From Halobacteriovoraceae bacterium (lineage in GTDB: Bacteria > Bdellovibrionota > Bacteriovoracia > Bacteriovoracales > Bacteriovoracaceae), in the NCBI GenBank assembly GCA_002712005.1, contig PASP01000010.1:1-64000 (forward strand): a DNA stretch of 64,000 nucleotides, in the 5' to 3' direction. A program made the position numbers and the translations under genes. This document shows positions 8,843-18,687 of the stretch, piece after piece. The number at the start of each line of letters is the position of its first letter. The first letter of the stretch is position 1. The notes below the pieces were generated by a model. It was not told where the DNA came from, did not search any database, and worked only from the letters and a program-made list of their open reading frames with translations.

Positions 8843-9694
8843 TTGGAAAATTTGCCTGAAAAGATCATATTTAAAGGGATAAGGAAGAATTCTGATCCCG
8901 AGAATCTTATCGACTTTATTGCTCAAAGTCCTAAGCTAGAGGGGAAGCTCTCTAAGGGAAATATAAAAGAGGCCATGGCGCAAGGGTCTTGTTGGGTAAG
9001 GAAGGGGAATTCCAAGCTCTTAAAAAGGGTGAGAAGGGCCAAGACTCAATTGCGCGAAACTGACGCTGTAGAATTTTACTTTGATCGAGAACTCTTCCTT
9101 AAGCAAAGAGAAGGTTTAGTGGGGGATGGGCCTATTTTGGTTCAGGAGCATCGTGACTGGAGTGTATGGAATAAGCCTGCGGGCTGGCTGGCCCAAGGTA
9201 CAAGGTACGGAGATTCCTTATCCCTTTTAAGATATGTGGAAAAACAAAGAGGAAAAGAAGTCTTCCTTGTTCATCGACTCGACAAAGAAACTCGAGGTCT
9301 GATGTTGATTGCTCATAATGCTAAGGCCAACAAGGGTCTTGGAACACTTTGGGCAACCCAGAAAGTAGGAAAGAGTTATTGGGCTGAAGTATTGGGCCAT
9401 GTGGAAAAGGAAAGAGGTGAAATTGATCTTCCTATAGAAGGAAAAGAGTCTTTTACCTCTTATGAAGTGCTGGAAAAAAGGGAGCAGACAACCCTGGTAA
9501 ATATTGTCATTAAGACTGGAAGAAAACATCAAATACGTAAACACTTTTTAGAGATTGGACACCCTGTTATGGGTGATCCTCGCTATGGTCGAGGCAATAA
9601 GAACCTCGATGGGATGCGGCTTATGGCCTGTGCCCTTCGCTTTCGTTGGGGGGGAAATCCCGTGGAAATCAAATTAAGCGAATGCCCGTTCTAG
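8843..9694 (+). CDS. RluA-family RNA pseudouridine synthase
   Basis: Isomerises uridine to pseudouridine in rRNA or tRNA. The catalytic motif HRLDKETRGL places the essential Asp near residue 147; the usual Ser of HRLDxxTSG is Arg here. Further family marks are the WNKPAGWLAQGT start of the catalytic domain and GRKHQIRKHFLEIGHPVMGDPRYG. The N-terminal 75 residues look like a degraded S4 RNA-binding domain. The start is a TTG with a good SD (GGAGAAG about 7 bases upstream); no ATG competes. The target base cannot be assigned. Confidence 0.9.
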   Translation: MENLPEKIIFKGIRKNSDPENLIDFIAQSPKLEGKLSKGNIKEAMAQGSCWVRKGNSKLLKRVRRAKTQLRETDAVEFYFDRELFLKQREGLVGDGPILVQEHRDWSVWNKPAGWLAQGTRYGDSLSLLRYVEKQRGKEVFLVHRLDKETRGLMLIAHNAKANKGLGTLWATQKVGKSYWAEVLGHVEKERGEIDLPIEGKESFTSYEVLEKREQTTLVNIVIKTGRKHQIRKHFLEIGHPVMGDPRYGRGNKNLDGMRLMACALRFRWGGNPVEIKLSECPF

Positions 9695-9703
9695 TAATTT
9701 AGT

Positions 9704-9733
9704 TTAGCAAAAAATCCATTCTTCTTTTATAAT
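9704..9733 (+). promoter_or_regulatory. Sigma-70-like promoter for the binding protein/kinase operon
   Basis: A perfect -10 TATAAT (9728-9733) lies 18 bases after a 4/6 match to the -35 box (TTAGCA, 9704-9709), about 75 bases upstream of the binding-protein ATG. No other box this good is in the gap. Confidence 0.4.
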
Positions 9734-9809
9734 GATCTTCGTAATTGAAGTTGTCCTCATACTCGTTATGATCAAGGAATAAATTGAACCTCATTTAGGA
9801 AGATCGTTT

Positions 9810-11066
9810 ATGAAAAGAAGAGAATTTATCGAAGGCTCACTAAAAGGAATGAGTGGTATTCTAGCTTATTCTAAAGCTCCTTATATTTTTTCAAAAACTC
9901 AGACAAAATTAAGAGTTTTGGGAACCCATGTAACTTTACAGGAAGAGCTTAAAAAAAGAGCGATGAAGGATCTTGGAATTGATCTTATTTTTGAGGCCAA
10001 GGGAAGTGCTGCCGTTTTACAAAAGGCAGCAGCAAGTCCTGAGTCTTTTGACCTTTATGAGCAGTGGTCAGGAAGTATTAATATTTTATGGCATGCTAAA
10101 GCGATTCAGGCCATTGATACGGAGAGACTCAAATATTGGAAGGAAGTTAATCCACTTTCTAAAACAGGAAAGATTACTCCGGAAGCAAAAATGGGCTTAG
10201 GAGATTCTCCTAATAAAATCATTTACGTGCAAAAAGACGGATCTATTGGAGCCCAGGCCAGTGATAAAATCTCATTTCTACCCTATGTGCATAACGTAGA
10301 TTCATTTGGATATAACACTGATCTGATACCTAAGGGCAAGGAGTATGATAGTGAAAGTTGGTCTTGGCTATTGGATGAGAAATACAAGGGAAAAGTAGCG
10401 CTTGTTAATGCACCTACTATTGGAATTTTTGATGCTGCACTAGCAGTCCAGGCCAAAGGACTTATGAACTTTAAAGATATGGGAAATATGTCTGTAAAGG
10501 AGATTGATCAGCTTTTTTCTATCCTTATGGAATATAAGAGAAAGGGGCACTTTGCTGGATTTTGGACTTCGGTTCCTCAGTCTGCGGAATTTATGGTGCA
10601 AAAGAGAGTTTGGATTCAAAGTATGTTCTCTCCCGGAGTTTCTATGTCGCGAGGACAAGGAATTCCTGTCACGTATGCTTCTCCTAAAGAAGGTTATCGA
10701 GCCTGGCACGGAGTCATGTGTATGTCGTCACAAATTAAAGATAAAGCGAAAGATGCTGCCTATGAATATATGAATTGGTGGCTCTCAGGTTACCCAGGGG
10801 CCTTCATTGCTCGCCAAGGATACTATATTTCAAATCCTGAGCGCTCACGCTCTTTAATGACAAAAGAAGAATGGGATTATTGGTATGAAGGAAAGCCGGC
10901 CCGAAATGATCTCAAAGGTACAGACGGCAAAGTCTCCGTTAAGGCCGGAGAAATTCGTGATGGTGGCTCTTATGTGAAAAGATTTAGTAACATTGCCGTT
11001 TGGAATACAGTCATGGATAATTATGATTATAGTTTAGATAAGTGGTATGAATTTTTAAATTCTTAG
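9810..11066 (+). CDS. Tat-type periplasmic substrate-binding protein (PotD-like)
   Basis: A 418-aa extracellular solute-binding protein of the spermidine/putrescine and iron-type cluster. The N-terminus [13 protein letters not shown] is a twin-arginine-like signal (RR followed by hydrophobic residues). The middle carries [16 protein letters not shown] and [16 protein letters not shown], typical of PotD-like proteins, and the C-terminus has aromatic residues expected in a ligand cleft. No permease or ATPase gene is near; instead a transmembrane hybrid kinase starts 7 bases after the stop. This argues for a ligand-sensing partner of the kinase rather than a transport subunit. The ligand is unknown. 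Confidence 0.85.
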   Translation: MKRREFIEGSLKGMSGILAYSKAPYIFSKTQTKLRVLGTHVTLQEELKKRAMKDLGIDLIFEAKGSAAVLQKAAASPESFDLYEQWSGSINILWHAKAIQAIDTERLKYWKEVNPLSKTGKITPEAKMGLGDSPNKIIYVQKDGSIGAQASDKISFLPYVHNVDSFGYNTDLIPKGKEYDSESWSWLLDEKYKGKVALVNAPTIGIFDAALAVQAKGLMNFKDMGNMSVKEIDQLFSILMEYKRKGHFAGFWTSVPQSAEFMVQKRVWIQSMFSPGVSMSRGQGIPVTYASPKEGYRAWHGVMCMSSQIKDKAKDAAYEYMNWWLSGYPGAFIARQGYYISNPERSRSLMTKEEWDYWYEGKPARNDLKGTDGKVSVKAGEIRDGGSYVKRFSNIAVWNTVMDNYDYSLDKWYEFLNS

Positions 11067-11073
11067 GCTGGTC

Positions 11074-13332
11074 GTGGGTAGAGCTTTTCGCATCATAAAT
11101 TCTCTGAGTATTGGAACGAAGATCTTCTTGGGCTTCTTTGTCATTTTTTTGATTTTAATCGCCCAATATATTTTTGTTTTAAAAACCTTTGATAAGGTTG
11201 ATACCTATTTTGGCCTACAAAGAGGGTTATCTGAAAATGCCACTTCAATTATGGCGATTAATAAAGACATTCTAGATATCCAGAGATTGGCCCTTTCCTT
11301 CAGTACCACAGGTAGCCAAAGGATAATGAATAAGCTCTATCTTAAATACGAGCAAACATTAAAGGCGATTACTGAGGTCAAAGCAAACTTAGATGATGAA
11401 GAGTGTATTTCATTAATTTTTGATATGGAAGAGGTGATTAAACGCTACGGAGAAAATCTAAGATCACTTGAGAAGAGATATGAATATCGTTCACGTTTGA
11501 TTGATCAGCTATTACCTCAGTTCTTTGGCCAAGGAAAGGATGCTATCAATCGACTTCAAAAGAAGAATCATCGCTATGATTCTATCAAGCAAAGATGGTT
11601 GCAAACTCATATGAATGCTATTCTCTTTTTTCAAAGTCGTCGTTTTTCTTTAAAAAGAGAAGTGAGTAAGAATTTAGCTGCAATCAAAGAAACAAGAATA
11701 TCTAGTTCTGAGAACTCTATAAACTACAGGGCCTTTCAAAGAATCTTAAAAGAATATTCGGAAACTTTTGATCAAGCGGTTCAGGCCAATCGTATCTACC
11801 TCACCCTCGTCAATGTGGTTATGGCCGGAGAAGCGATCGAGTTTACGACTCTTGCTGATAAATTAAGAAGCCGAACCCTTGAAAGATTAGAATCACTTTC
11901 CCAAAGAAATACCAAAGAGATTGATCATTCAAAAAGAAATGTTGCTCTTATTATTATTCTAACTCTTCCCATCCTATTCTTTGTGATTCTCTTCTATATT
12001 AGAAATATATCTTCAGCACTCAAGGCCATTTCTGAGGGCTTTAATGATATTATCGGAGGAAATCTTGAAGTACAGATACCCGGTTTAAAAAGAAGAGATG
12101 AGATTGGTATTTTAGCTCAAGCGGCTGATCGCTTTAAAGAAGTTACTATTGATTATCAAAATGCAAAGTTAGAAGCGGAGAGGATGGCCCGCTCCAAGTC
12201 TGAGTTCTTGGCCAATATGAGTCACGAAATCCGAACTCCCATGAATGGAATTATGGGCATGGTTGATCTCTTAAAAGATACACCCATTAATCAAGAGCAA
12301 TTGGAAATGCTTCAAACGATATCTTCTTGTGGAGAAAATCTTTCCACCATTCTTAACGATATTTTAGATTTATCCAAAAGTGAATTTGGGAAGATGAAAT
12401 TGGAAATGGCTCCTTTTAATCTCAACCAAATGATCAATGAATTAGAGAGCCTATTTACTAATGTCGCTAAAGAGAAGGAACTCGACTTTTCTTGTGAATA
12501 CACGAGTGCTTTTTCCCCGGCCATGATTGTCGGAGATGTGACTCGACTTAAACAAGTACTTATCAATCTTCTTAGCAATGGCTTGAAGTTCACTCAATCA
12601 GGCCACGTTAAATTAAAAGTATCTGGAGAAAAAGTAGGTTCTTCTCAAGTGAGGTTAGAATTTGAAGTTGAAGATACTGGAGTGGGATTAAATTCTGAGG
12701 AAATTTCAAGAATTTTTCAAGCCTTCTCTCAGGCTGATGCAAGTATCACTAGGGAATATGGAGGCACGGGATTGGGTCTTTCGATTTCACAAAATATTGT
12801 CGAGCTTATGGGTAGTGAAATCAAAGTAGAAAGTGTTAAAGGCTATGGAACCATCTTTCGGTTCATGGCCGTTTTCCCGATGAAAGAAATTGAAATGGTT
12901 AAATTAGAAGAAAAAGATAAGGGCCAAGAAGAATACTCCTCAGAAGACATCCATAAGGCCCTTCTCGTTGAGGATAATGAAATTAATATCAAGGTAGCCG
13001 TATCCAAACTTAAGAAATTAAAACTCGACGTTGATGTTGCGCGCAATGGAAAGGAAGCGGTTGACATGGCTTCCCAAGAACTCTATGAAATCATTTTCAT
13101 GGATATGCAAATGCCTGTGATGGATGGGATTACCGCAACTAAGGTGATCAAAGAGAATCCGGATCACTTAAATCACCAAACCCCAATCGTAGCGATGACC
13201 GCTAATGTTATGAGTGAAGATCGAGAAAAATGCTTAGAGGCGGGAATGAAGTATTTTATTCCTAAGCCTATCAATAAGAAAGATCTGCACAAAGTCCTTA
13301 AAAGCGTTTTTGAATCCCCATCAGATTCCTAA
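11074..13332 (+). CDS. Transmembrane hybrid histidine kinase with receiver domain
   Basis: Sensor kinase of 752 aa starting at a GTG 7 bases after the binding-protein stop. Order: TM1 (about 15-38), a helical periplasmic sensor domain (40-285), TM2 (about 290-312), HAMP (to 365), dimerisation domain with phospho-His 384 in [11 protein letters not shown], ATPase domain with the N-box ([13 protein letters not shown]), DTGVGL and GGTGLGLS, then a receiver with phospho-acceptor Asp 677 ([11 protein letters not shown]). All catalytic motifs are intact. It lacks an output domain and an HPt, so it must pass phosphate to another protein. With the binding protein it forms a likely two-gene periplasmic sensing unit of the TorT/TorS or LuxP/LuxQ kind. 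Confidence 0.92.
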   Translation: MGRAFRIINSLSIGTKIFLGFFVIFLILIAQYIFVLKTFDKVDTYFGLQRGLSENATSIMAINKDILDIQRLALSFSTTGSQRIMNKLYLKYEQTLKAITEVKANLDDEECISLIFDMEEVIKRYGENLRSLEKRYEYRSRLIDQLLPQFFGQGKDAINRLQKKNHRYDSIKQRWLQTHMNAILFFQSRRFSLKREVSKNLAAIKETRISSSENSINYRAFQRILKEYSETFDQAVQANRIYLTLVNVVMAGEAIEFTTLADKLRSRTLERLESLSQRNTKEIDHSKRNVALIIILTLPILFFVILFYIRNISSALKAISEGFNDIIGGNLEVQIPGLKRRDEIGILAQAADRFKEVTIDYQNAKLEAERMARSKSEFLANMSHEIRTPMNGIMGMVDLLKDTPINQEQLEMLQTISSCGENLSTILNDILDLSKSEFGKMKLEMAPFNLNQMINELESLFTNVAKEKELDFSCEYTSAFSPAMIVGDVTRLKQVLINLLSNGLKFTQSGHVKLKVSGEKVGSSQVRLEFEVEDTGVGLNSEEISRIFQAFSQADASITREYGGTGLGLSISQNIVELMGSEIKVESVKGYGTIFRFMAVFPMKEIEMVKLEEKDKGQEEYSSEDIHKALLVEDNEINIKVAVSKLKKLKLDVDVARNGKEAVDMASQELYEIIFMDMQMPVMDGITATKVIKENPDHLNHQTPIVAMTANVMSEDREKCLEAGMKYFIPKPINKKDLHKVLKSVFESPSDS

Positions 13333-13414
13333 ATTCAAGACTTTCCATTTCCAAAGGGCCAAAGTTTCGCTAAATTAGAAGAACTTTTTAAATGACAATT
13401 TTGCGGAGTGTTGT

Positions 13415-16201
13415 ATGCCCTACAATTTTACAGAAATCGATAAGAAATGGCAGTCCTACTGGTCAGAGAAGGGAACCTTTAAAGCGGATCATTCTTCAGA
13501 TAAGCCAAAGTATTATGTTCTCGATATGTTTCCCTATCCCTCTGGAGCAGGACTGCATGTAGGACATCCCTTAGGTTATATTGCTTCCGATATCTACACT
13601 CGCTATAAGAGAAATAAAGGATTCAATGTCCTTCATCCTATGGGTTATGACGCCTTTGGTTTACCAGCAGAACAGTATGCCATTCAAACAGGCCAGCATC
13701 CCGCCGTTACTACAAATGAAAATATTAAACGCTATAGAGAACAATTGGATAAAATTGGATTCAGTTTTGATTGGTCTCGCGAAGTCTTAACCTGTGATCC
13801 AAAATATTATAAGTGGACCCAATGGGCCTTCACTCAAATGTTTGAGCACTACTATGATGAAGCTCAAGATAAGGCCATGCCCATAAGTAAACTGGTAGAG
13901 CATTTCTCTGAGAAGGGGAGCGCAGGTATTCAAGCTCATGGAAATGAGCCGATGGAATTCAGTGCAGAACAATGGCAAAGTTTTGATGAAGCTAAGAGAG
14001 ATCAAATTCTTCAAAATTATCGTATGGCCTATCTTGATGATGTTCCGGTTAATTGGTGTCCTGCTCTTGGAACTGTTTTGGCCAATGATGAAGTCAAAGA
14101 TGGTCTAAGTGAGAGGGGCGGCCATCCTGTTGAACAAAAAGTTATGCGTCAATGGTGCTTACGAGTTTCTGCCTATGCCAAACGCTTATTAGAAGGATTA
14201 GAAAAATTAGATTGGTCAGATTCCATCAAAGAAGTTCAAAAGAATTGGATTGGACGTTCAGAAGGAGCTCAGGTTTCTTTTCAAGTTAAAGAGGGTGATT
14301 TAAGTTTTGATATCTTCACCACTCGTCCCGACACTATTTTTGGCGTTACTTTTATGGTGTTAGCTCCTGAGAGTGATTATGTTGCTCAAGTGACGACTCC
14401 ACAGCAGAAAGAAGCAGTAGAGCAATATCTTCAAGCTTGTAAAAAGAAATCTCAAAAAGAAAGAGAGATGGATGTGAAAACAGTAAGCGGAGTATTCACA
14501 GGAGCCTATTGTATTCACCCTTTCACTAAGAAAGAGATACCTATTTGGATTGGTGATTATGTTCTTGGTGGATATGGAACAGGGGCTATCATGGCCGTAC
14601 CGGCCCACGATAGTCGTGACCATGCTTTTGCCAAACAGTTTGAACTTCCTATTATTCCAGTTGTTCAAGGTGAGGGAACCGATCGCGTTCAGGAAGAATC
14701 TTATGACGCAAAATCTGGAAAAATGATTAATTCCGATTTTCTTGATGGTAAAAAAGTTAAAGAGGCCATCAAGACAATGATTTATAAAATCGAAGAAATG
14801 AAATTGGGAACTAAGCAAGTAAACTATCGTTTAAGAGATGCCATTTTTTCTCGTCAACGCTACTGGGGAGAACCCTTTCCTGTTTATTACAAAGACGGAA
14901 GACCTCAGATGTTGGAGCTTAACGAGCTCCCTTTAGAACTTCCTGAAGTCGATAAGTATTTACCTACAGAGACAGGTGAACCTCCACTTGGAAGAGCAAA
15001 GAATTGGAAAACTAAAGAAGATCTTCCTTTTGAACTATCGACTATGCCCGGCTTTGCAGGTTCTAGTGCCTACTATCTTCGATATATGGATCCACACAAT
15101 GAAGAGGCACTCGTTTCAAAAGAAGCAAATGAATATTGGCGTAATGTTGATCTCTATGTAGGGGGAACTGAGCATGCGACAGGGCATCTGATCTATTCTC
15201 GTTTTTGGAATAAGTTCCTCTATGATCTCGGTCATGTTTGTGAAGATGAGCCCTTTAAGAAATTACTCAACCAAGGAATGATTCAGGGGCGTTCTAATTT
15301 CGTTTATCGTTTAAAAGAAGACAAGAATAAATACGTTTCTTTGGGCTTAAAAGATAAGTATGAAACACAAGAGCTCCATGTTGATGTTAATATTGTGAGT
15401 AACGATATTTTGGACAGAGATGCTTTTCGCTCTTGGAGACCTGAGTTCAAAGATGCTGAATTCATATGTGAAGAAAAAGAAGGAAAAGAGATTTATATCT
15501 GTGGTAGTGCCGTTGAAAAGATGAGTAAATCAAAATTCAATGTAGTTAACCCTGATATTATTGCCGATAAGTATGGTGCGGATACTCTTCGATGTTATGA
15601 AATGTTTCTTGGGCCAGTTGAGCAATCCAAGCCTTGGAATACAAATGGAATCGAAGGTGTTTATCGCTTTCTCGTTAAATTTTGGAATCTCTACCATGAT
15701 GGGGATCAACTTAAAATAAGTGAGGAAGCTCCTAGTGCAGAAGAACTGAAAGTTCTTCACACGGTCATTAAAAAAGCAACTCAAGATATAGAATCCTTCT
15801 CTTTTAATACAACAGTATCAGCACTTATGATTGCTACTAATGAGCTGAGTAAACTCAAATGTAATAAAAGAGAGATCTTGGAGCCACTAGCGATCATCCT
15901 CTCTCCGTATGCGCCTCACACCGCTGAAGAGCTATGGAGCTTATTAGGGCATAAGGAATCTATCTCAATTGCACCATGGCCTGAATTTAATGAGAAGTAT
16001 TTGATCGAGAGTAACTTCAATTATCCGGTTTCTTTTAATGGAAAAATGCGTTTCTTATTAGAGCTTCCTATAGATATGGGGAAAGAAGAGATTGAAAAAG
16101 CTGTTCTCTCTCATGAAGATTCTCAAAAATGGATTGAAGGAAAGACCATTAAGAAGGTTATTATTGTACCTAAGAAAATCGTTAATATTGTAGTTGGATA
16201 A
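13415..16201 (+). CDS. leuS: Leucyl-tRNA synthetase
   Basis: Class I synthetase charging tRNA-Leu. HVGH (residues 48-51) is the HIGH motif and KMSKS is at about 702-706. The editing domain shows [13 protein letters not shown] and the [12 protein letters not shown] segment. At 928 aa it is longer than the E. coli enzyme (860), partly through an insert (about residues 145-200) before the [19 protein letters not shown] motif and another near 630-690. The ATG follows GGAG about 8 bases upstream. Its stop directly abuts the stop of the convergent gene at 16202, leaving no spacer and no recognisable terminator. Confidence 0.97.
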   Translation: MPYNFTEIDKKWQSYWSEKGTFKADHSSDKPKYYVLDMFPYPSGAGLHVGHPLGYIASDIYTRYKRNKGFNVLHPMGYDAFGLPAEQYAIQTGQHPAVTTNENIKRYREQLDKIGFSFDWSREVLTCDPKYYKWTQWAFTQMFEHYYDEAQDKAMPISKLVEHFSEKGSAGIQAHGNEPMEFSAEQWQSFDEAKRDQILQNYRMAYLDDVPVNWCPALGTVLANDEVKDGLSERGGHPVEQKVMRQWCLRVSAYAKRLLEGLEKLDWSDSIKEVQKNWIGRSEGAQVSFQVKEGDLSFDIFTTRPDTIFGVTFMVLAPESDYVAQVTTPQQKEAVEQYLQACKKKSQKEREMDVKTVSGVFTGAYCIHPFTKKEIPIWIGDYVLGGYGTGAIMAVPAHDSRDHAFAKQFELPIIPVVQGEGTDRVQEESYDAKSGKMINSDFLDGKKVKEAIKTMIYKIEEMKLGTKQVNYRLRDAIFSRQRYWGEPFPVYYKDGRPQMLELNELPLELPEVDKYLPTETGEPPLGRAKNWKTKEDLPFELSTMPGFAGSSAYYLRYMDPHNEEALVSKEANEYWRNVDLYVGGTEHATGHLIYSRFWNKFLYDLGHVCEDEPFKKLLNQGMIQGRSNFVYRLKEDKNKYVSLGLKDKYETQELHVDVNIVSNDILDRDAFRSWRPEFKDAEFICEEKEGKEIYICGSAVEKMSKSKFNVVNPDIIADKYGADTLRCYEMFLGPVEQSKPWNTNGIEGVYRFLVKFWNLYHDGDQLKISEEAPSAEELKVLHTVIKKATQDIESFSFNTTVSALMIATNELSKLKCNKREILEPLAIILSPYAPHTAEELWSLLGHKESISIAPWPEFNEKYLIESNFNYPVSFNGKMRFLLELPIDMGKEEIEKAVLSHEDSQKWIEGKTIKKVIIVPKKIVNIVVG

Positions 16202-16864
16202 TTATTGATTGATGGAAGAAGATTGGCCTTGAGAGCTCTCTGTATTGACTCTATTCTTATATGCAGAGGTTAGGGAAGAGAGCTTACGGCTAATATCCAC
16301 ATGAGTATCATCGGTTCCTACAATAACATGTTCTGGCTCAGAAAGAGGGAGCTCAGCCTTTGGGCACTCTCTTACTCTTATCTGAGGTCTTTGAATATCA
16401 CCTGCACATTGACTGCTATATTCTGATACGGCCTGCTCACAGGCTGTTTTCTGGTCCTTAAACTGCTTAACTTGACCAGTACAAGTAAATGAGGGATCTG
16501 CATATTGTGAGATAGAGTCCCCTTGACCTGGGCACACGAGTCTAACTGTTTCCGTTACAGAATTTGTATTTGAGCAATAGCCTTGATTAGGATGACCATT
16601 CCATTCATAACGACAACGATTTTCAAAGAAAGAGGGGATATTTTCTGAGATACATTGAGTGAAGGTTTCGCAACCACTGATATTGGCCACGGATTGAGGA
16701 CACTTATTTCTTAAATCCTTACAAATGACCGCTTGAGTACATTGATTTTTTAGCTCTGAGCAAATCTCTTTGGCTTCGTTGTATTTTCTCTCACAACGAG
16801 CAGAGGCCAAGACTTGGCCAGAGATCAAAGTAGAGAATAGAAGAAAGAAAATTACTTTATGCAC
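16202..16864 (-). CDS. Cys-rich secreted protein, 220 aa
   Basis: Unrecognised. The GTG at 16864 has a good SD (AAGGA, about 6 bases upstream). A signal peptide (HKVIFFLLFSTLISGQVLASA) is followed by a mature chain with 14 cysteines, most in the first 150 residues, with even spacing such as C-x(8)-C-x(5)-C. This suggests several disulfides and a periplasmic or extracellular location. The last 60 residues lack Cys and are Ser/Gln-rich. It is transcribed alone toward leuS. No enzyme motif is visible. Confidence 0.7.
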   Translation of the reverse strand: MHKVIFFLLFSTLISGQVLASARCERKYNEAKEICSELKNQCTQAVICKDLRNKCPQSVANISGCETFTQCISENIPSFFENRCRYEWNGHPNQGYCSNTNSVTETVRLVCPGQGDSISQYADPSFTCTGQVKQFKDQKTACEQAVSEYSSQCAGDIQRPQIRVRECPKAELPLSEPEHVIVGTDDTHVDISRKLSSLTSAYKNRVNTESSQGQSSSINQ

Positions 16865-17053
16865 TAGTTTTCCTTGAAGTCGTTTTTGGTTAGCTAGTTG
16901 CTATTCTATCGTCGTATTGATTAACTAATTAAAGTGATTCCCAAGATTTGGGCCTATTTTATGTGATTAAAATTAAATAAATCGTAATTTCAGTTATTTA
17001 GTTTTAGTTAGAATTCGATGAATCTCATTTGGCCAAGATCGAAGGAGGCGCCT

Positions 17054-17095
17054 ATGATTAAGGGCATACCAACAATTCACGTTGAGAAAGTTTAA
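17054..17095 (+). CDS. Candidate 13-codon leader peptide
   Basis: Short frame encoding MIKGIPTIHVEKV, preceded by the strongest SD in the area (AAGGAGG, 5 bases from the ATG) and ending 17 bases before the ATG of the 184-aa gene, in a different frame. The quality of its ribosome site compared with the modest AAAGG of the downstream gene suggests real translation and possible coupling or attenuation. Confidence 0.4.
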   Translation: MIKGIPTIHVEKV

Positions 17096-17112
17096 GAAAA
17101 AGGATGTTTTTT

Positions 17113-17658
17113 ATGAATCACGATAATTTAACAGACGAGGAAAAGTTACGTCTTGAACAAGAGATGAAGGCCAATGTCTTGTCCCATATGAGTGATCAAA
17201 AAGAGATCCTTGAGTACTTAGATTTCACTTTAAAGAACTTTAGTTATCGTTATTTAGAAAGTGAAACCACTGGTGAACTTACTGTGAAGTGGAGTATGGA
17301 AGAGGATCAAACTTCAGGTAAGCTAGAAGTCATTGCCTATGAAGAAAAGCTTGCTCAATCTTTAAAGACTCAAAACGACCAAACCAGAAAGGGCATCATT
17401 GAGATGGCAAAGAGCTTTAAAAAAACGGATGCTCCCAAAGTAAAATATATCCTTGGTATTTCATTTTCTGACCTTAGTCATGATGATTTAAAATTAAAGG
17501 CCTATGCCGAAGTGAATTGGGCTTTTCCAAATTATGAAGAACATGAAGATTATATGAAGAAGAGAAATAGAAAGGAGCTTTTATTTGAATATAAGGATTC
17601 TTTTGAGATGAGAAATAACTTTCCTAGAGAGCTAGAGGAAGTTTGTACTATCTTATAA
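17113..17658 (+). CDS. Hypothetical protein, about 181 aa
   Basis: Unrecognised soluble, acidic protein without signal peptide or membrane segments. The preferred start is the ATG at 17113 (NHDNLTDEEKLRLEQ), 9 bases after AAAAAGG; the ATG at 17104 sits too close to that SD. The N-terminal 30 residues are helical and charged; the rest alternates strands and helices. Its last 11 bases overlap the end of the convergent DUF309 gene. A 13-codon leader frame lies immediately upstream. Confidence 0.65.
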   Translation: MNHDNLTDEEKLRLEQEMKANVLSHMSDQKEILEYLDFTLKNFSYRYLESETTGELTVKWSMEEDQTSGKLEVIAYEEKLAQSLKTQNDQTRKGIIEMAKSFKKTDAPKVKYILGISFSDLSHDDLKLKAYAEVNWAFPNYEEHEDYMKKRNRKELLFEYKDSFEMRNNFPRELEEVCTIL

Positions 17659-18139
17659 GTTCTATTTGAAGTTCCCTAATTTTCTCGGGTGTCTCTTTTA
17701 AAGAATGAAGCTCTTCTAAGAGTCGATCAAGCTCTACCCCAAAGAATTCAACGGTATGGGCATGATTCCTTACCTTCTCAAAGAGTTCGATTCCTCTTTC
17801 GATGTGACCTTTAGCCGGTACTTCATGGCCAAGTTTCATCTTTACACCTGCTGCAGCTAATTTAATTAAACCTTTTAGAAGATCCGCAAGTTCTCCCTTT
17901 CTTCCGGCCAAGTGCCACAGCTCTTCCCACCAAACATGAGATTCCCAATAGTAACCAAAATTAAAAAGATCAAAGGCGTAGTGATAGTCTGAGTGCTCAT
18001 GAAAATTATCCTGAGTCAGGGGATGACATTCAAGTTCAATCCCAAACATATGGCCACCTTCCTTCTCAGGGTGGGGATTTACTCCCGGTAAGAATGCATA
18101 GGGGGGAAAGGGGCGATTTGGAATCAGTCTTTGAGACAT
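17648..18139 (-). CDS. DUF309 family protein
   Basis: A 163-aa helical protein carrying the DUF309 signature FDLFNFGYYWESHVWWEELW followed by GLIKLAAAGVKMKLG. The family is small and all-helical, with conserved Glu, His and Trp along one face; its biochemical role is not established. It starts 5 bases after the stop of a lone receiver gene, so the two are probably co-transcribed and might be functionally linked. The N-terminus has a short Pro-rich stretch (PNRPFPPYAFLPG). Confidence 0.8.
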   Translation of the reverse strand: MSQRLIPNRPFPPYAFLPGVNPHPEKEGGHMFGIELECHPLTQDNFHEHSDYHYAFDLFNFGYYWESHVWWEELWHLAGRKGELADLLKGLIKLAAAGVKMKLGHEVPAKGHIERGIELFEKVRNHAHTVEFFGVELDRLLEELHSLKETPEKIRELQIELIR

Positions 18140-18144
18140 AGAAA

Positions 18145-18561
18145 TTAGAGATCCATTTTGAATAGTGTTTTTATTTCTTTAATAATGTCACGAATGGATA
18201 GAGGCTTCATTAATATTTTTGTTGCCCCCATTTTCTTCATTTGCTGATCTTCAGAAGGGTCAGAAAAACCAGTGAGAACAAAGATAGGAATTTCAGTATT
18301 ATATTTTCTAAATTCTTCAATTAATTGTAGCCCAGACATTTGAGGCATATTCTTATCAGTAATAACCAGATTGATGACTTGATGATTATCTTTAAAGTAT
18401 TCTACAGATTCCATAGGACGAGAGAAAATCGCGACATTAAAACCGGAGCGCTCAAGGCCTTGCTTGGTCATTTTAAGAGTTGTGGTTTCGTCATCGATCA
18501 CAAGAATGTTGATTTTTGAATCTTCATCCTGGTTCTCATTCTGAGTATCGCTATGGGTCAT
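18145..18561 (-). CDS. Single-domain response regulator (CheY-like)
   Basis: A 138-aa receiver with acidic pocket DD at 23-24 (VIDDE), phospho-acceptor Asp 69 in VITDKNMPQMSG, conserved Thr in VLTGF and Lys in MKPLS. An acidic 15-residue N-terminal tail precedes the domain. There is no output domain, so it acts by protein contact or as a phosphate shuttle. SD GAGAGG lies 7 bases before the ATG. It leads a two-gene unit with the DUF309 protein and diverges from serS. Confidence 0.92.
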   Translation of the reverse strand: MTHSDTQNENQDEDSKINILVIDDETTTLKMTKQGLERSGFNVAIFSRPMESVEYFKDNHQVINLVITDKNMPQMSGLQLIEEFRKYNTEIPIFVLTGFSDPSEDQQMKKMGATKILMKPLSIRDIIKEIKTLFKMDL

Positions 18562-18687
18562 AATTATACCTCTCTTATTTAGAAATTACATGGCTCTTTC
18601 TCTTTTGGCAAAGAGGTTAAAATAGCTTAAATTGTAACAGACTTTTTTAATATATATTTTGGATGAAATTGGGAAGGAAATCGCCTT

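Noticed and set aside
13394-13405. 12-base word GACAATTTTGCG shared by the leuS and prc leaders (also at 52774)
   Set aside because: An AT-rich 12-mer repeated once in a few kilobases of leader sequence is within chance; no third copy was noticed.
14360-14818. 152-codon minus-strand frame over leuS
   Set aside because: Antisense to the leuS editing domain; Phe/His-rich translation typical of a shadow.
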